A stretch of DNA of 64,000 nucleotides from Acetivibrio alkalicellulosi (lineage in GTDB: Bacteria > Bacillota > Clostridia > Acetivibrionales > Acetivibrionaceae), in the NCBI GenBank assembly GCA_008125075.1, contig VLTH01000001.1, positions 780,671 to 844,670 of the forward strand. The letters are read 5' to 3'. Within the stretch, counting starts at the first letter, position 1. Every line of letters starts with the position of its first letter. Below, piece by piece: positions 26,985 through 36,168 of this stretch. The notes below the pieces were generated by a model. That model ran no database searches. It was not told the DNA's origin and saw only the letters and a list, made by a program, of their open reading frames with translations. The translations under genes and the position numbers were made by a program.

Positions 26985-28988
26985 ATGGGGCATATTGTAA
27001 TACTTGACGAAAATACATCAAACCAGATAGCAGCAGGAGAGGTAGTAGAAAGACCATCTTCAGTTGTAAAAGAGCTTGTAGAGAACTCTATTGACGCAGG
27101 CAGTACAAATATATTAGTTGAAATATCAAAAGGAGGTATTTCACTAATTAAAGTATCTGATAACGGAAGTGGCATACAAGAAGATGATGTGGAAATTGCT
27201 TTTGAAAGACATGCCACAAGTAAAATCAGAAATTCTTATGACTTAGAATCCATTTTAACTTTAGGATTTAGAGGTGAGGCTTTAGCAAGTATTGCATCTG
27301 TTTCGGTTGTTGAACTTACAACTAGAGTAAAAAATAAGCCATGTGGCATGTATATAAGGATAAGGGGCGGAATTGTAGAAGAGACAAATCAGGCAGGTTG
27401 CCCAGTAGGGACAACTTTTATTGTAAAAGAACTTTTTTTTAACACTCCTGCCAGATTTAAATTTTTAAAAAAAGATACTACAGAAGCTGGATATATTTCT
27501 GATATAGTAAACCGTATTGCACTTGGAAATCCCCACATTTCCTTTAAATTAATTAACAATAAAAACAGTGTTTTACATACACCAGGTAATAATGATCTTT
27601 TAAGTACAATATTTAGCTTGTATGGAAAAGAAACTTCTAGAGAATGTCTTGAAGTTTTATATGAAGATGATAAGTTTAAAATAACAGGGTATGCTGGTAA
27701 GCCTTCTATTGCAAGGTCAAACAGAAACTGGCAATCAATATATTTAAATGGAAGATATATAAAGAATAAAGTTATTTCTGCAGCTATTGATGAAGCTTAT
27801 AAAACTTTTTTATTAAAAAATAAGTTTGCTTTTATAGTATTAAATATAACAGTCAATCCTATGCTAGTTGATGTAAATGTTCATCCAACAAAAATGGAAG
27901 TGAGATTTTCTAATGAACAAGATATTTTTAGGGCTGTCTATCATGCTTTAAATAATGCACTTTTGAGTAAGTCACTTGTAAAAAATGCAGATCTTTTAGA
28001 AAAGAAAAATAATATATTTAAATTTGAAGAAAATATAAAAGAAACTGACTATGTACAGCAAAAAATGAAAACCTCTTTTGATATGGAAGCTTCTAGAAAA
28101 ATTGATACAGAAAATAAAACATTAGAGTTTGCTAAAAGTACGTCAGGCTTTTATAATGAATATAAAAATACACAGTCCTTATGTGACGATGAAATAGAAG
28201 TGAATTCAAAATCAGATGAGTATATTGACACAACAATTGTAAAAAAAGAAGAAGTGGAAAAATTGTGTCAACCCCAAATACTAGAAAGCAAAAATGTAGA
28301 AACTAAGATATCACAAAAAGAAGTTGAAAGTATTAGTTTTAAAAAAGTAAATGAAGAAAAAGAAGATAATCACATTGAAAAACCAGATGATGAAGTTAAT
28401 AAGGATATATTGGTTGATTCCACAATCATAGGTCAGGTATTTTCAACATATATTATACTTCAAAACGGGGAAAATCTTATCTTGATTGATCAGCATGCTG
28501 CTCATGAAAGAATTGTATTTGAAAATTTAAAAAAGAAATATTATAATAAGGAAAATTTATCTCAATATTTATTATCACCAGTTGTATTAGAACTTACATA
28601 TCAGGAGATAAGTTTTATAAAAGAACATAATGAAACATTAAATAAATTAGGTTTTATTATTGAAAGTTTTGGTAATAATTCTGTTATAATAAGAACAGTA
28701 CCACTATTAAATGAATTAGATAGTATAAAAGAAGTGTTTTTGGAAATTCTTGATTTATTAATGTCAAAAACTAAAAAGGACAACATTTGTATTGAGGAGG
28801 AGGCACTTTATAAAATGGCATGTAAGTCAGCAGTTAAAGCTAATGTTAAGCTTGATAAAGTTGGTATAGGAAATATTTTAAAAGAGCTCTCTCAAATAAA
28901 TAATCCATATACTTGTCCTCATGGAAGGCCAACTATAATAAAAATTACAAAATATGAATTAGAAAAGATGTTTAAGAGGATAGTTTAA
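26985..28988 (+). CDS. mutL: DNA mismatch repair protein MutL (endonuclease type)
   Basis: About 667 residues. N-terminal GHKL ATPase with IAAGEVVERPSSVVKEL, ENSIDAGSTNI and GFRGEALASI. A poorly conserved acidic linker (about 345-480) leads to the C-terminal dimerisation and endonuclease domain with DQHAAHERIVFE, the metal-binding motif of MutL proteins that nick DNA in organisms lacking MutH, and the CPHGRP motif near the end. ATG 26985 is chosen: it follows GGAAAGG and gives the usual N-terminus (MGHIVILDENTSNQIAAG). The upstream in-frame extension lies within the family A repeat. miaA begins two bases after the stop. Confidence 0.96.
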   Translation: MGHIVILDENTSNQIAAGEVVERPSSVVKELVENSIDAGSTNILVEISKGGISLIKVSDNGSGIQEDDVEIAFERHATSKIRNSYDLESILTLGFRGEALASIASVSVVELTTRVKNKPCGMYIRIRGGIVEETNQAGCPVGTTFIVKELFFNTPARFKFLKKDTTEAGYISDIVNRIALGNPHISFKLINNKNSVLHTPGNNDLLSTIFSLYGKETSRECLEVLYEDDKFKITGYAGKPSIARSNRNWQSIYLNGRYIKNKVISAAIDEAYKTFLLKNKFAFIVLNITVNPMLVDVNVHPTKMEVRFSNEQDIFRAVYHALNNALLSKSLVKNADLLEKKNNIFKFEENIKETDYVQQKMKTSFDMEASRKIDTENKTLEFAKSTSGFYNEYKNTQSLCDDEIEVNSKSDEYIDTTIVKKEEVEKLCQPQILESKNVETKISQKEVESISFKKVNEEKEDNHIEKPDDEVNKDILVDSTIIGQVFSTYIILQNGENLILIDQHAAHERIVFENLKKKYYNKENLSQYLLSPVVLELTYQEISFIKEHNETLNKLGFIIESFGNNSVIIRTVPLLNELDSIKEVFLEILDLLMSKTKKDNICIEEEALYKMACKSAVKANVKLDKVGIGNILKELSQINNPYTCPHGRPTIIKITKYELEKMFKRIV

Positions 28989-28990
28989 AT

Positions 28991-29947
28991 ATGGAGTTAG
29001 AAAAATTAGAAAATGTAATTATAATTATTGGACCTACAGCATCAGGAAAAACTAAATTATCTATAGAACTTGCAAAAGAAGTAGATGGAGAAATAGTATT
29101 AGCAGATTCTATGCAGGTGTATAAGTATATGGATATTGGTACTGCAAAGCCAGACAAGGAAGAAATGGCAGGAGTTAGACACTATTTAATAAATGAAATA
29201 TCTCCTGATGAGGAGTTTAGTGTTGCTAAGTACCAGCAATATGCATATAGATATATTGAAGAAATATTAAAAAAGGATTGTATTCCAATAGTATCAGGAG
29301 GCACTGGACTTTATATAAATTCTCTTATTTATAATATAGAATTTGCCGATACAATATGTGACTGGAAATTAAGAGAAAGGCTTACAAAAGAGGCAGAAGA
29401 AAAGGGAAATGAATATGTACACAATAAGTTAAGAGAAATTGACCCTGTGGCAGCTGAAAAAATACACATGAACAATTTAAAAAGGGTAATTAGAGCAATT
29501 GAAGTTTTTACTTATACAAACAAGCCAATTTCAATCCATCAAGATGAGTCTACAAAAAGAGCCCCAAAGTACAACTATATTATAATGGGCTTAAGGTTAG
29601 AAAGAAAAAGGCTTTATGAAAATATAGAAAAAAGAGTAGATCAAATGATGGAAAGAGGCCTTGTTGATGAAGTGAAAAAACTAATAGAAATGGGGTATGA
29701 TAAAAGTACAATTGCAATGCAAGGATTAGGTTATAAAGAAATATTGTCATATATAAGAGGTGAAATATCAAAAGAAGAAGCTGTTTATATCTTAAAAAGG
29801 GACACAAGGCGGTATGCAAAAAGGCAGATTACTTGGTTTAAAAGACTTAATGACGTTTATTGGATTGACGTGGATGATGTAGAGGGAGAGAAAGAAATTC
29901 TAGAAAAAATGAAATATCATATTGCAAGGTATGGAATTATCTTGTAG
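28991..29947 (+). CDS. miaA: tRNA dimethylallyltransferase MiaA
   Basis: 318 residues, usual length. It transfers a dimethylallyl group to A37 of tRNAs reading UNN codons, making the i6A that MiaB then methylthiolates. The P-loop GPTASGKTKLS, the DSMQVYKYMDIGTAKP substrate loop, SGGTGLYINSLIY and the C-terminal DTRRYAKRQITWFKR are all present. Starts two bases after the mutL stop codon, so the two are probably translated from one mRNA. hfq follows, as in many bacteria. Confidence 0.96.
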   Translation: MELEKLENVIIIIGPTASGKTKLSIELAKEVDGEIVLADSMQVYKYMDIGTAKPDKEEMAGVRHYLINEISPDEEFSVAKYQQYAYRYIEEILKKDCIPIVSGGTGLYINSLIYNIEFADTICDWKLRERLTKEAEEKGNEYVHNKLREIDPVAAEKIHMNNLKRVIRAIEVFTYTNKPISIHQDESTKRAPKYNYIIMGLRLERKRLYENIEKRVDQMMERGLVDEVKKLIEMGYDKSTIAMQGLGYKEILSYIRGEISKEEAVYILKRDTRRYAKRQITWFKRLNDVYWIDVDDVEGEKEILEKMKYHIARYGIIL

Positions 29948-30030
29948 AATATAAGTTGTAGCATGTAATTAAGTTTAAGTTAAGTATTTTAAAGAAAGAA
30001 TAAAAAGAGAGAAAAAGAGGAGGATTATTT

Positions 30031-30273
30031 GTGAATAAGAATAATATTAATTTACAAGATGTCTTTTTAAATCAGGTAAGAAAAGAGCATATTGCTGTAA
30101 CAATCTATCTAACAAATGGTTTTCAATTAAAAGGAATGGTAAAGGGTTTTGATAACTTTACAGTAGTATTAGATAGTGAAGGAAGACAGCAGCTAATTTA
30201 CAAGCATGCTATATCCACAATAAGTCCAATGAAATTGGTTAATCTTATTTTTAACGACCCAAGATCAGAATAG
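30031..30273 (+). CDS. hfq: RNA chaperone Hfq
   Basis: 80 residues, a single Sm-like domain. Sm1 ([19 protein letters not shown], with [20 protein letters not shown]) and Sm2 ([13 protein letters not shown]) match Hfq. It forms hexameric rings that bind U-rich and A-rich RNA and support small-RNA regulation. GTG 30031 follows AGGAGG. It lies directly behind miaA, the order seen from Proteobacteria to Firmicutes, and is followed by a strong bidirectional terminator. Confidence 0.96.
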   Translation: MNKNNINLQDVFLNQVRKEHIAVTIYLTNGFQLKGMVKGFDNFTVVLDSEGRQQLIYKHAISTISPMKLVNLIFNDPRSE

Positions 30274-30322
30274 AATATAACAACTATTAAGCCTTGTGGT
30301 TCCTTTTAAATATGACATGTAA

Positions 30323-30358
30323 TAAAAAAGAGGCTCCTTTTTAGGAGGCCTCTTTTTT
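30323..30358. terminator. Bidirectional terminator between hfq and lexA
   Basis: AAAAAAGAGGC with TCC pairs with GGA and GGCCTCTTTTTT, one bulge allowed. A and T runs on either side suit termination of hfq (+) and lexA (-). Confidence 0.85.
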
Positions 30359-30998
30359 ACATTTTTCTAAAAACTCCAATAACTTTTCCTAAAATAGACA
30401 AATCATCTTTAACAATAATAGGTTCTAAATATTTGTTTTCAGGTTGTAATCTAATACAGTCCTTTTCTTTATAAAAGGTTTTTACTGTTGCTTCATCGCC
30501 AATTAGGGCTACTACAATATCTCCGTTACTTGCAGTTGATTGCTGCTTTATTAGTATAAAGTCATTGTCAAATATTCCTGCTTCTATCATACTGTCTCCT
30601 CTAACTTTGAGCATAAATGCAGATGAATTTTGAACAAAGTCTAATGGTAGAGGAAAAGTATCTTCGATATTTTCAACTGCTAAAATTGGCTGACCTGCAG
30701 TAACCTTTCCAACTATAGGTACATCAACAAGCTCTCGCTTTGAATATATGTGATTAGGTTCATTTAAAGATTCTCTTTTTTTATTATTTATAACTTTTAA
30801 TGCTCTTGGCTTTGAGGGATCCTTTACTATAAACCCTTCTTTTTCAAGTTTCTCTAAGTAACTGTGTACAGTAGAGGTGGATTTAAAGCCTACTGCGCTG
30901 CATATTTCCCTAACAGAAGGGGGATAGCCTTTTTTTTCAATTTCATCCTTTAAGAAATCAAGAATATCCTGTTGTTTTTTACTTATTTGTTTTTGCAT
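30357..30998 (-). CDS. lexA: SOS repressor LexA
   Basis: 213 residues. The N-terminal winged helix-turn-helix (about 1-70: [25 protein letters not shown]) is followed by the S24 peptidase-like domain with the self-cleavage site Ala-Gly in KVTAGQP, the nucleophile Ser in [11 protein letters not shown] and the Lys in DEATVKTF. RecA-stimulated self-cleavage lifts repression after DNA damage. It is divergent from yneA, and three LexA-type boxes lie between the two start codons, showing auto-regulation and control of yneA. Confidence 0.96.
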   Translation of the reverse strand: MQKQISKKQQDILDFLKDEIEKKGYPPSVREICSAVGFKSTSTVHSYLEKLEKEGFIVKDPSKPRALKVINNKKRESLNEPNHIYSKRELVDVPIVGKVTAGQPILAVENIEDTFPLPLDFVQNSSAFMLKVRGDSMIEAGIFDNDFILIKQQSTASNGDIVVALIGDEATVKTFYKEKDCIRLQPENKYLEPIIVKDDLSILGKVIGVFRKM

Positions 30999-31092
30999 AC
31001 TTTCACCTCAAAAAATTTGTTTTTATAAAAATTCTAAAGAACTATATTTTTTAATCCTTTAAAAGTATTATAACACAATATAAAAAAAAATC

Positions 31093-31166
31093 AAACTAAT
31101 GTTCGATAAAAACATTGACAAAAGAACTAATGTTCTATTATAATTATATTAAAAGAACATACGTTC
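31093..31166. promoter_or_regulatory. Three LexA boxes and the yneA promoter
   Basis: Boxes fit the Firmicutes LexA consensus GAAC-N4-GTTC: AAACTAATGTTC (31093-31104, one mismatch), GAACTAATGTTC (31124-31135) and GAACATACGTTC (31155-31166). The rightward promoter is TTGACA (31115-31120), 18 bases, TATAAT (31139-31144). The second box lies in its spacer, 3 bases after the -35 hexamer. The first box lies at the far end of a leftward lexA promoter (complement of ATTATA near 31068-31073). Bound LexA should block both genes. Confidence 0.9.
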
Positions 31167-31189
31167 AGGATTTTAAGGAGTGAGTAAGT

Positions 31190-31477
31190 ATGAAAAAACG
31201 TTATACTTTAAAAAATAAAAAAAGGTTTTGCTTTTTTATTGCAATTATTTTTATTACAATGTTTTTTATAGTTTCAATAAATAACACCCATGGCTATATA
31301 GAACCAAGCTATGAGGCAATTGTAGTTGATAGAGGAGATACTTTATGGGGGATTGCACAAAAGTACAATAAAGGAGGAGACATACGTCATTACATACATG
31401 AAATTATGAAAATTAATAATTTAGAAAACAGCAATATCTCCGAAGGAAGTGAACTTATTGTAATTATTAAGGAATAG
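31190..31477 (+). CDS. yneA: SOS-induced cell division suppressor YneA (LysM)
   Basis: 95 residues: basic N-terminus, one transmembrane segment (about 12-31) and an extracellular LysM domain (about 42-93, VVDRGDTLWGIAQKY). This is the structure and gene position of YneA of Bacillus, which blocks division at the septum during the SOS response. Three LexA boxes sit upstream and lexA is divergent. ATG 31190 follows AAGGAGTG. Confidence 0.88.
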   Translation: MKKRYTLKNKKRFCFFIAIIFITMFFIVSINNTHGYIEPSYEAIVVDRGDTLWGIAQKYNKGGDIRHYIHEIMKINNLENSNISEGSELIVIIKE

Positions 31478-31632
31478 CTAAAATATTTAATTCCACTTTG
31501 TTGTAAGACCTATAATAATGATAAAATGTTTTTATAAAAAAACAATTTAAAACAAGTCTTTTCATCTTGAAAAAAATATTTAATCTGCTAAAATATTATT
31601 ATATTTTATAAACTTAAAGAGTGGAGAAAGAT

Positions 31633-32547
31633 ATGATAACTGGATGGCTTGTTGTAAATCACTTTGTTAGTTCAAATAAGTTTCTTGAAATATATGAATG
31701 GCTTCAAACTGCGGGAGAAAAACAAGGCATAAATTTAATAAAAAAAACAAATGTTGAAATAATGTGTGGTTTATATGAGCCATATAAAACTAAGCTTTTC
31801 TGTACAAAACCTGACTTTGTTTTGTTTTGGGATAAAGACATTAAATTAGCTAGATTTCTTGAAAAAAATGGCTTGAGATTATTTAATTGTGCAGATAGTA
31901 TTGAAATATGCGATGATAAGGCTCTTACTCATATCAACTTATTGGATACTGGAATTAAAATGCCAAAAACTATTATAGGTCCTAAAATATTTAGGTATTC
32001 AGAGAAAAAGTATAGTCAATTTATTGATATGGTAGTAGATGAATTAGGATTTCCTTTAATAGTAAAAGAATGCTTTGGTTCTTTTGGTCAGCAAGTTCAC
32101 TTGACATCTAATTATGATGAAGTATACAAATTAATGAATAATATAGGTGAAAGACCTGTGATGTTTCAAGAGTTTATTAGTTCTAGTTGTGGCAAGGATA
32201 TTAGAATTAATGTTGTTGGTGAAACTGTTGTTGCAGCAATGTATAGATACAATGATAATGACTTTAGAGCAAACATAACCAATGGAGCAAAAATGATAGA
32301 ATACATTCCTGATGCTCATCAAATTGAGCTTGCTGTTAAAGTGTGCAAAACTTTAAATCTTGACTTTGCTGGAGTAGATATATTGTTTGGTGAAAATAAT
32401 GAACCTATACTATGTGAGGTAAATTCAAATGCACATTTTAAAAGTATATATGATTGTACAGGCGTAAATGTAGCAGATTTTATTTTAAGTGATGTTGTAG
32501 CTAAAGTATATCAGAGCAGCATTACTGCAGTTAATTCGTGTAGCTAG
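31633..32547 (+). CDS. ATP-grasp ligase of the RimK type (first of two)
   Basis: About 304 residues of RimK/LysX-like ATP-grasp architecture. An N-terminal pre-ATP domain (about 1-95) is followed by the ATP-grasp fold with LIVKECFGSFGQQVHL (ATP-binding loop), GKDIRINVVGETVVAAMYR and metal-binding PILCEVNSNAHFKS. Such enzymes join a carboxylate to an amine (often Glu addition) using acyl phosphates. The substrate cannot be read from the sequence. ATG 31633 follows GTGGAGAAAG; GTG 31621 is inside that RBS. A related but divergent ATP-grasp gene lies 138 bases downstream, so the two may act on one product. Confidence 0.8.
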   Translation: MITGWLVVNHFVSSNKFLEIYEWLQTAGEKQGINLIKKTNVEIMCGLYEPYKTKLFCTKPDFVLFWDKDIKLARFLEKNGLRLFNCADSIEICDDKALTHINLLDTGIKMPKTIIGPKIFRYSEKKYSQFIDMVVDELGFPLIVKECFGSFGQQVHLTSNYDEVYKLMNNIGERPVMFQEFISSSCGKDIRINVVGETVVAAMYRYNDNDFRANITNGAKMIEYIPDAHQIELAVKVCKTLNLDFAGVDILFGENNEPILCEVNSNAHFKSIYDCTGVNVADFILSDVVAKVYQSSITAVNSCS

Positions 32548-32685
32548 TAATTATCTTTAAATATATAATGCTAATGAATCAATCTGCGCATATGCATGTT
32601 TGCCTAAAATTGGTAATTGCACGTCCATTAAATAAAAAGGTTCTATTTTAAAAAGCTTTTTTAGAATAGATAAAGGACTGAAAAT

Positions 32686-33522
32686 ATGGAAGCTTGGCTT
32701 ATATATGATAGATCTGGCATGGATAGAAATATTAATTATATTAATTTTTACTTTGAAGAATGTAATAAAAGAAATATCAATCTAAAATTATTACTTACAG
32801 AAGATATTAAGATTGTAATAAGAGAAAATAAATGCACCATTATTTATAAAAATGAAATTCAAAAGATGCCCAAATTTGTAGTATGCAGAACTATTAATTC
32901 TCTTTTAACTAAACATTTAGAGATGATGGGAATAGCTGTTTTTAACAACTCTTTTGTTAGCTCGGTTTGCAATGACAAACAAAAATCATATCAGTACATA
33001 TCCTTAACGGGTATTAAAATTATGGACAGCATTTTTACAGATTGTTCTTATTGTGAAGATATTGATTATCCTGTTATTGTTAAGCCCTCTAATGGATATG
33101 GAGGACAAAATGTTTTTTTAGTTAATAACAAAAAAGAATTTGAAAATGCAGTAAGGAATATGCAAAATACAACCATTGTTATTCAAAAAGTTGCTAGTGA
33201 TTTAGGTAAAGACTTGAGAGTATATGTAATTGGAGATGAAATTGTAGCTTCAATGTTAAGGGTATCAAAATCTGATTTCAGAAGCAATTATTGCCTAGGA
33301 GGCTCTGCGAAGTTATATCATTTAAACAACTATGAAAAATCAATAGTTCATAAAGTTATTGATATGTTTGACTTTGGTTTAGTTGGTATTGACTTTGTTT
33401 TTGATAATGGTGAACTTACTTTTAATGAAATTGAAGATGTTGTTGGCTCTAGAATGTTGTATTCAAAGACTGATATAAATATTGTTTCTATGTATTTAGA
33501 TTATATACTTTCCATAGTATAG
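32686..33522 (+). CDS. ATP-grasp ligase of the RimK type (second of two)
   Basis: 278 residues, related to the preceding protein but clearly diverged. Visible: N-terminal domain MEAWLIYDRSGMDRNINYIN, a switch segment VCNDKQKSYQYISLTGIKI, ATP-loop VIVKPSNGYGGQNVFLV, GKDLRVYVIGDEIVASMLR and a metal-binding segment ELTFNEIEDVVGSRM. In place of the usual E-x-N-x-N the last motif reads F-N-E-I-E-D, an unusual but possible metal site. It starts at ATG 32686 with a weak RBS (AAAGGACTG). Possibly a partner of the first ATP-grasp enzyme or a second step in making a modified peptide; no precursor peptide gene was seen. Confidence 0.75.
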   Translation: MEAWLIYDRSGMDRNINYINFYFEECNKRNINLKLLLTEDIKIVIRENKCTIIYKNEIQKMPKFVVCRTINSLLTKHLEMMGIAVFNNSFVSSVCNDKQKSYQYISLTGIKIMDSIFTDCSYCEDIDYPVIVKPSNGYGGQNVFLVNNKKEFENAVRNMQNTTIVIQKVASDLGKDLRVYVIGDEIVASMLRVSKSDFRSNYCLGGSAKLYHLNNYEKSIVHKVIDMFDFGLVGIDFVFDNGELTFNEIEDVVGSRMLYSKTDINIVSMYLDYILSIV

Positions 33523-33589
33523 TGGGGGGAGATACTACTCTTAAATATTAACCCATGGAGACATAGTTACTTGCCCCCATGGCCTAAAG

Positions 33590-35425
33590 TTATAGTTTAT
33601 CTATAACTTTACCAGAAATTTTTCTCATATCAAGACCTAAACTATCAAGCTTTTGAGTGATTTTTTCTTGTTCAACATTTCGCTTAATTTTAAGGGTAGT
33701 GGTTTTCACTAAATCTTCATAAGTCAAAATAAAGTATCTTATAATTTTGTACTGGGGCAAAGTGTCATTTATTTTTTTTATTGCATCACTAAATAGGGAA
33801 GCAAGATCCTCATCCTTTAAAATTTCACCTTTTTTAGTTTGTATAGCTTCCTTATCAACTACAAGTTTTGCACATACCTGGACATCACCATTAGGTGAAA
33901 GGTAACCCCATGAAAAAGAATCACAAACTCCGGGAATATCATTGAGGAGAACTTCGTACTCCTCTGGAAATGCTTTTTTTCCGTTTGTAAAAACAATCAT
34001 AGACTTAGCACGACCACGTATACTTATAAAGCCTTTATTGTCAATTATTCCAAGGTCTCCAGTTTTAAACCATCCTTTTTCATCAATTACTTCATTGGTG
34101 GCATCACTATCCTCGTAGTATCCAAGCATTACATTAGGCCCACGGGCTATTATTTCACCTATACCGTCCTGGTCAGGAGAATCAATAGCTACTTCAATAC
34201 CTGACAAAGGATAGCCTATTGTACCGGGCTTAATAAAAAAGTCATTATTAACAGATATAACAGGTGAAGTTTCGGTAAGCCCGTAACCTTCAAGAAGCTT
34301 TAGACCAATTTTGTCAAACCAGATTATTACTTGGGGATCTAAAGGTGCAGCACCTGAAACTGCAATTCTAAGTTTTGGGCCTAGCTGATTAAATATGCTT
34401 TTAAACAGCTTTCTTCTAATATCAATTCCAACAAAACGTAATATGTCAGATGTTTTTATAAGAGCTTTAACAATCTTGGCTTTACCTGACTTTTCAATTC
34501 CCTTTATAAGTTTTTTGTGCATGGCCTCAAAAATAGCCGGTACGGCAACTAAAATAGATACATTATATTCTAAAATATTTTGGGCAATATATTTTATACC
34601 GTCACAATAAGCTATACAAACACCACTATGAACCATCATAAGTAGCCCAATAGTATTTTCAAAAGTATGATGCAATGGAAGTAATGAAAGATGAACATCA
34701 CCTGGACCTATTTGAATACTAGTTGAAACACTTGTAACATTACTGGCAATATTAGAGTGGGAAAGCATTACACCCTTTGACATACTTGTGGTGCCTGAAG
34801 TAAACAGAAGAACCGACAGTTTATCTTTATCAATTTGAGTATCTATAAAGTTTAGGTCGCCTTCATCAATTAAACTCTTTCCTTTGCTAATCAGATCAGG
34901 CATATTTAGAAACCTATTGTCACTACCAACTGTATTATTATTTTTTTCAATACATATATAGTACTTTATTTTTTTATTTGATTGAGAAATTTGTGTCATA
35001 GTCTGGTGATAAGGAGGACTATAAAAAATTGCATCCACTTGACCTCTTTCAATTAAGTTTATAATCTCATTTTCTGGCAGGTACTTATCCATAGGAACAA
35101 CTACTCCAGTTCCATTTACAACTGAGAAGTAACAGACGCCCCACTCATACCTGTTTTCGCTAATTATTGCTATTCTTGAATTTTTAAGTCCAAGAGAAAG
35201 TAATGCAGTTCCAAGGCAGTCAATTTCCTTATCAAACTCAATATATGTCTTTCCAACTATTTGTCCCTTTTTATCTTTAAATTTAAAGCCAACAGTATTG
35301 CCAAAGTTTTTCACACTTCCCTTTACAAGTTCTTTAAGATCATTAATAGCTCGTGGCTTATAATAGCCTAAACCCTTAACAATTCTTCTGTCGTCTTCAA
35401 AGAAAATATCAATACCCTTTTTCAT
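33590..35425 (-). CDS. AMP-forming long-chain acyl-CoA synthetase
   Basis: 611 residues of the ANL superfamily (AMP-binding, FadD/long-chain type). ATP/AMP motif LLFTSGTTSMSKGVMLSH near residue 208, LEGYGLTETSPVISVN (A5), GWFKTGDLGIID (A7) and RGRAKSMIVFTNGKKAFPEE (A8) are visible. It would activate fatty acids to acyl-CoA at the membrane or in the cytosol; specificity is not determinable. No thiolation or ketosynthase genes are near. RBS AAGGAGAAC lies upstream of the ATG. Convergent with the ATP-grasp pair, and its 5' region is next to an interrupted family A repeat. Confidence 0.88.
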   Translation of the reverse strand: MKKGIDIFFEDDRRIVKGLGYYKPRAINDLKELVKGSVKNFGNTVGFKFKDKKGQIVGKTYIEFDKEIDCLGTALLSLGLKNSRIAIISENRYEWGVCYFSVVNGTGVVVPMDKYLPENEIINLIERGQVDAIFYSPPYHQTMTQISQSNKKIKYYICIEKNNNTVGSDNRFLNMPDLISKGKSLIDEGDLNFIDTQIDKDKLSVLLFTSGTTSMSKGVMLSHSNIASNVTSVSTSIQIGPGDVHLSLLPLHHTFENTIGLLMMVHSGVCIAYCDGIKYIAQNILEYNVSILVAVPAIFEAMHKKLIKGIEKSGKAKIVKALIKTSDILRFVGIDIRRKLFKSIFNQLGPKLRIAVSGAAPLDPQVIIWFDKIGLKLLEGYGLTETSPVISVNNDFFIKPGTIGYPLSGIEVAIDSPDQDGIGEIIARGPNVMLGYYEDSDATNEVIDEKGWFKTGDLGIIDNKGFISIRGRAKSMIVFTNGKKAFPEEYEVLLNDIPGVCDSFSWGYLSPNGDVQVCAKLVVDKEAIQTKKGEILKDEDLASLFSDAIKKINDTLPQYKIIRYFILTYEDLVKTTTLKIKRNVEQEKITQKLDSLGLDMRKISGKVIDKL

Positions 35426-35520
35426 AGTTGTTCTCCTTAAATAATATTTATGACCTGATAATAATTATAACTAATAATATGTGAATTTACAATAATTAAG
35501 AACTTTAGAGTCTGAAAATT

Positions 35521-35680
35521 AGAAATGCTGGAAATATAACTTTCCACTACAGGTCTTATTAGAATTATTAGAACAAAACAGAATACCTAAAAGGTGTGGG
35601 ACTCGATTCCACGAGCTTTTTATTGATGCCAAATAGGCTCGGGGATAATTGGAAGTAATATTTTAGACATTCCTTATTAT
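35521..35680 (-). repeat. Family A repeat interrupted by family B (copy 6)
   Basis: The outer parts read GAAATATAACTTTCCACTAC, then AGGTCTTATT, and after the insert GATGCCAAATAGGCTC and GGAAGTAATATTTTAGACAT. Compared with 2012-2100 the break falls in the central TTATT-TGATGCC. TTATT is present on both sides of the insert (35556-35560 and 35620-35624). Confidence 0.75.
35561..35624 (-). repeat. Family B repeat nested inside family A
   Basis: A 64-base insert with a hairpin core GTGGGACTCGATTCCAC next to GAGCTTTTTATT, flanked by TTATT duplications. Same position within family A as the insert at 22079-22130. Confidence 0.65.
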
Positions 35681-35711
35681 ATCAAAAAATTAAAAAAAAT
35701 TTAAAAAGTAC

Positions 35712-35740
35712 TTGACGAATAGGGGATTTTAATTTAAAAT
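35712..35740 (+). promoter_or_regulatory. Promoter of the ylxM-ffh operon
   Basis: TTGACG (35712-35717), 17 bases, TAAAAT (35735-35740), each one mismatch from the sigma-A consensus. Transcription would begin at about 35747, which excludes an in-frame start at 35740 for ylxM and supports ATG 35782. Confidence 0.7.
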
Positions 35741-35781
35741 TGGGTGTAAAGTATTTTTGCTTTACAGGTGAATATAAAAAT

Positions 35782-36126
35782 ATGGATAGTGTTTATGAGA
35801 TGGCATTGCTCATTGACTTTTATGGTCAGATGCTTACTAAAAGACAATTTGATATAATGGATTTGCATTTTAACAGTGATTATTCACTTGGAGAAATTGC
35901 ACAGCAGCTTAATATAAGTAGACAAGGTGTACATGATAACATAAAGCGAAGCAAAGCTTTATTGAAAAAAATGGAAGTAAAGCTTGGGCTTGTAGATAGA
36001 TTTAATACACAAAAAAATAAAGAAGAGCGAATACTTAAATATTTGGAAGATATAAATAAAAGTAATATGAGTGAAGAAGACATTGCTATTTTAAAGAAAA
36101 TTGAGGACGAAATAAAAAATGTCTGA
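35782..36126 (+). CDS. ylxM: YlxM, helix-turn-helix partner of SRP protein Ffh
   Basis: 114 residues matching the YlxM/p13 family (PF04297). A helix-turn-helix region is seen at YSLGEIAQQLNISRQGVHDN with the preceding MLTKRQFDIMDLHF. In streptococci YlxM associates with the SRP RNA and Ffh and tunes FtsY-dependent targeting. It is the first gene of ylxM, ffh, rpsP, khpA, rimM, trmD. ATG 35782 fits family N-termini (MDSVYEMALLIDFYGQML) and has AGGTG 11 bases upstream. Confidence 0.9.
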   Translation: MDSVYEMALLIDFYGQMLTKRQFDIMDLHFNSDYSLGEIAQQLNISRQGVHDNIKRSKALLKKMEVKLGLVDRFNTQKNKEERILKYLEDINKSNMSEEDIAILKKIEDEIKNV

Positions 36127-36168
36127 AAATCGAAAGTTAAAGGATATCAAAGTTGAGGTGTCTTATAT

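Noticed and set aside
33581-33611. Terminator between the ATP-grasp gene and the acyl-CoA synthetase
   Set aside because: TAAAGTTATAG pairs perfectly with its complement, but half of the stem is coding sequence for the last residues of the synthetase and no T run follows.
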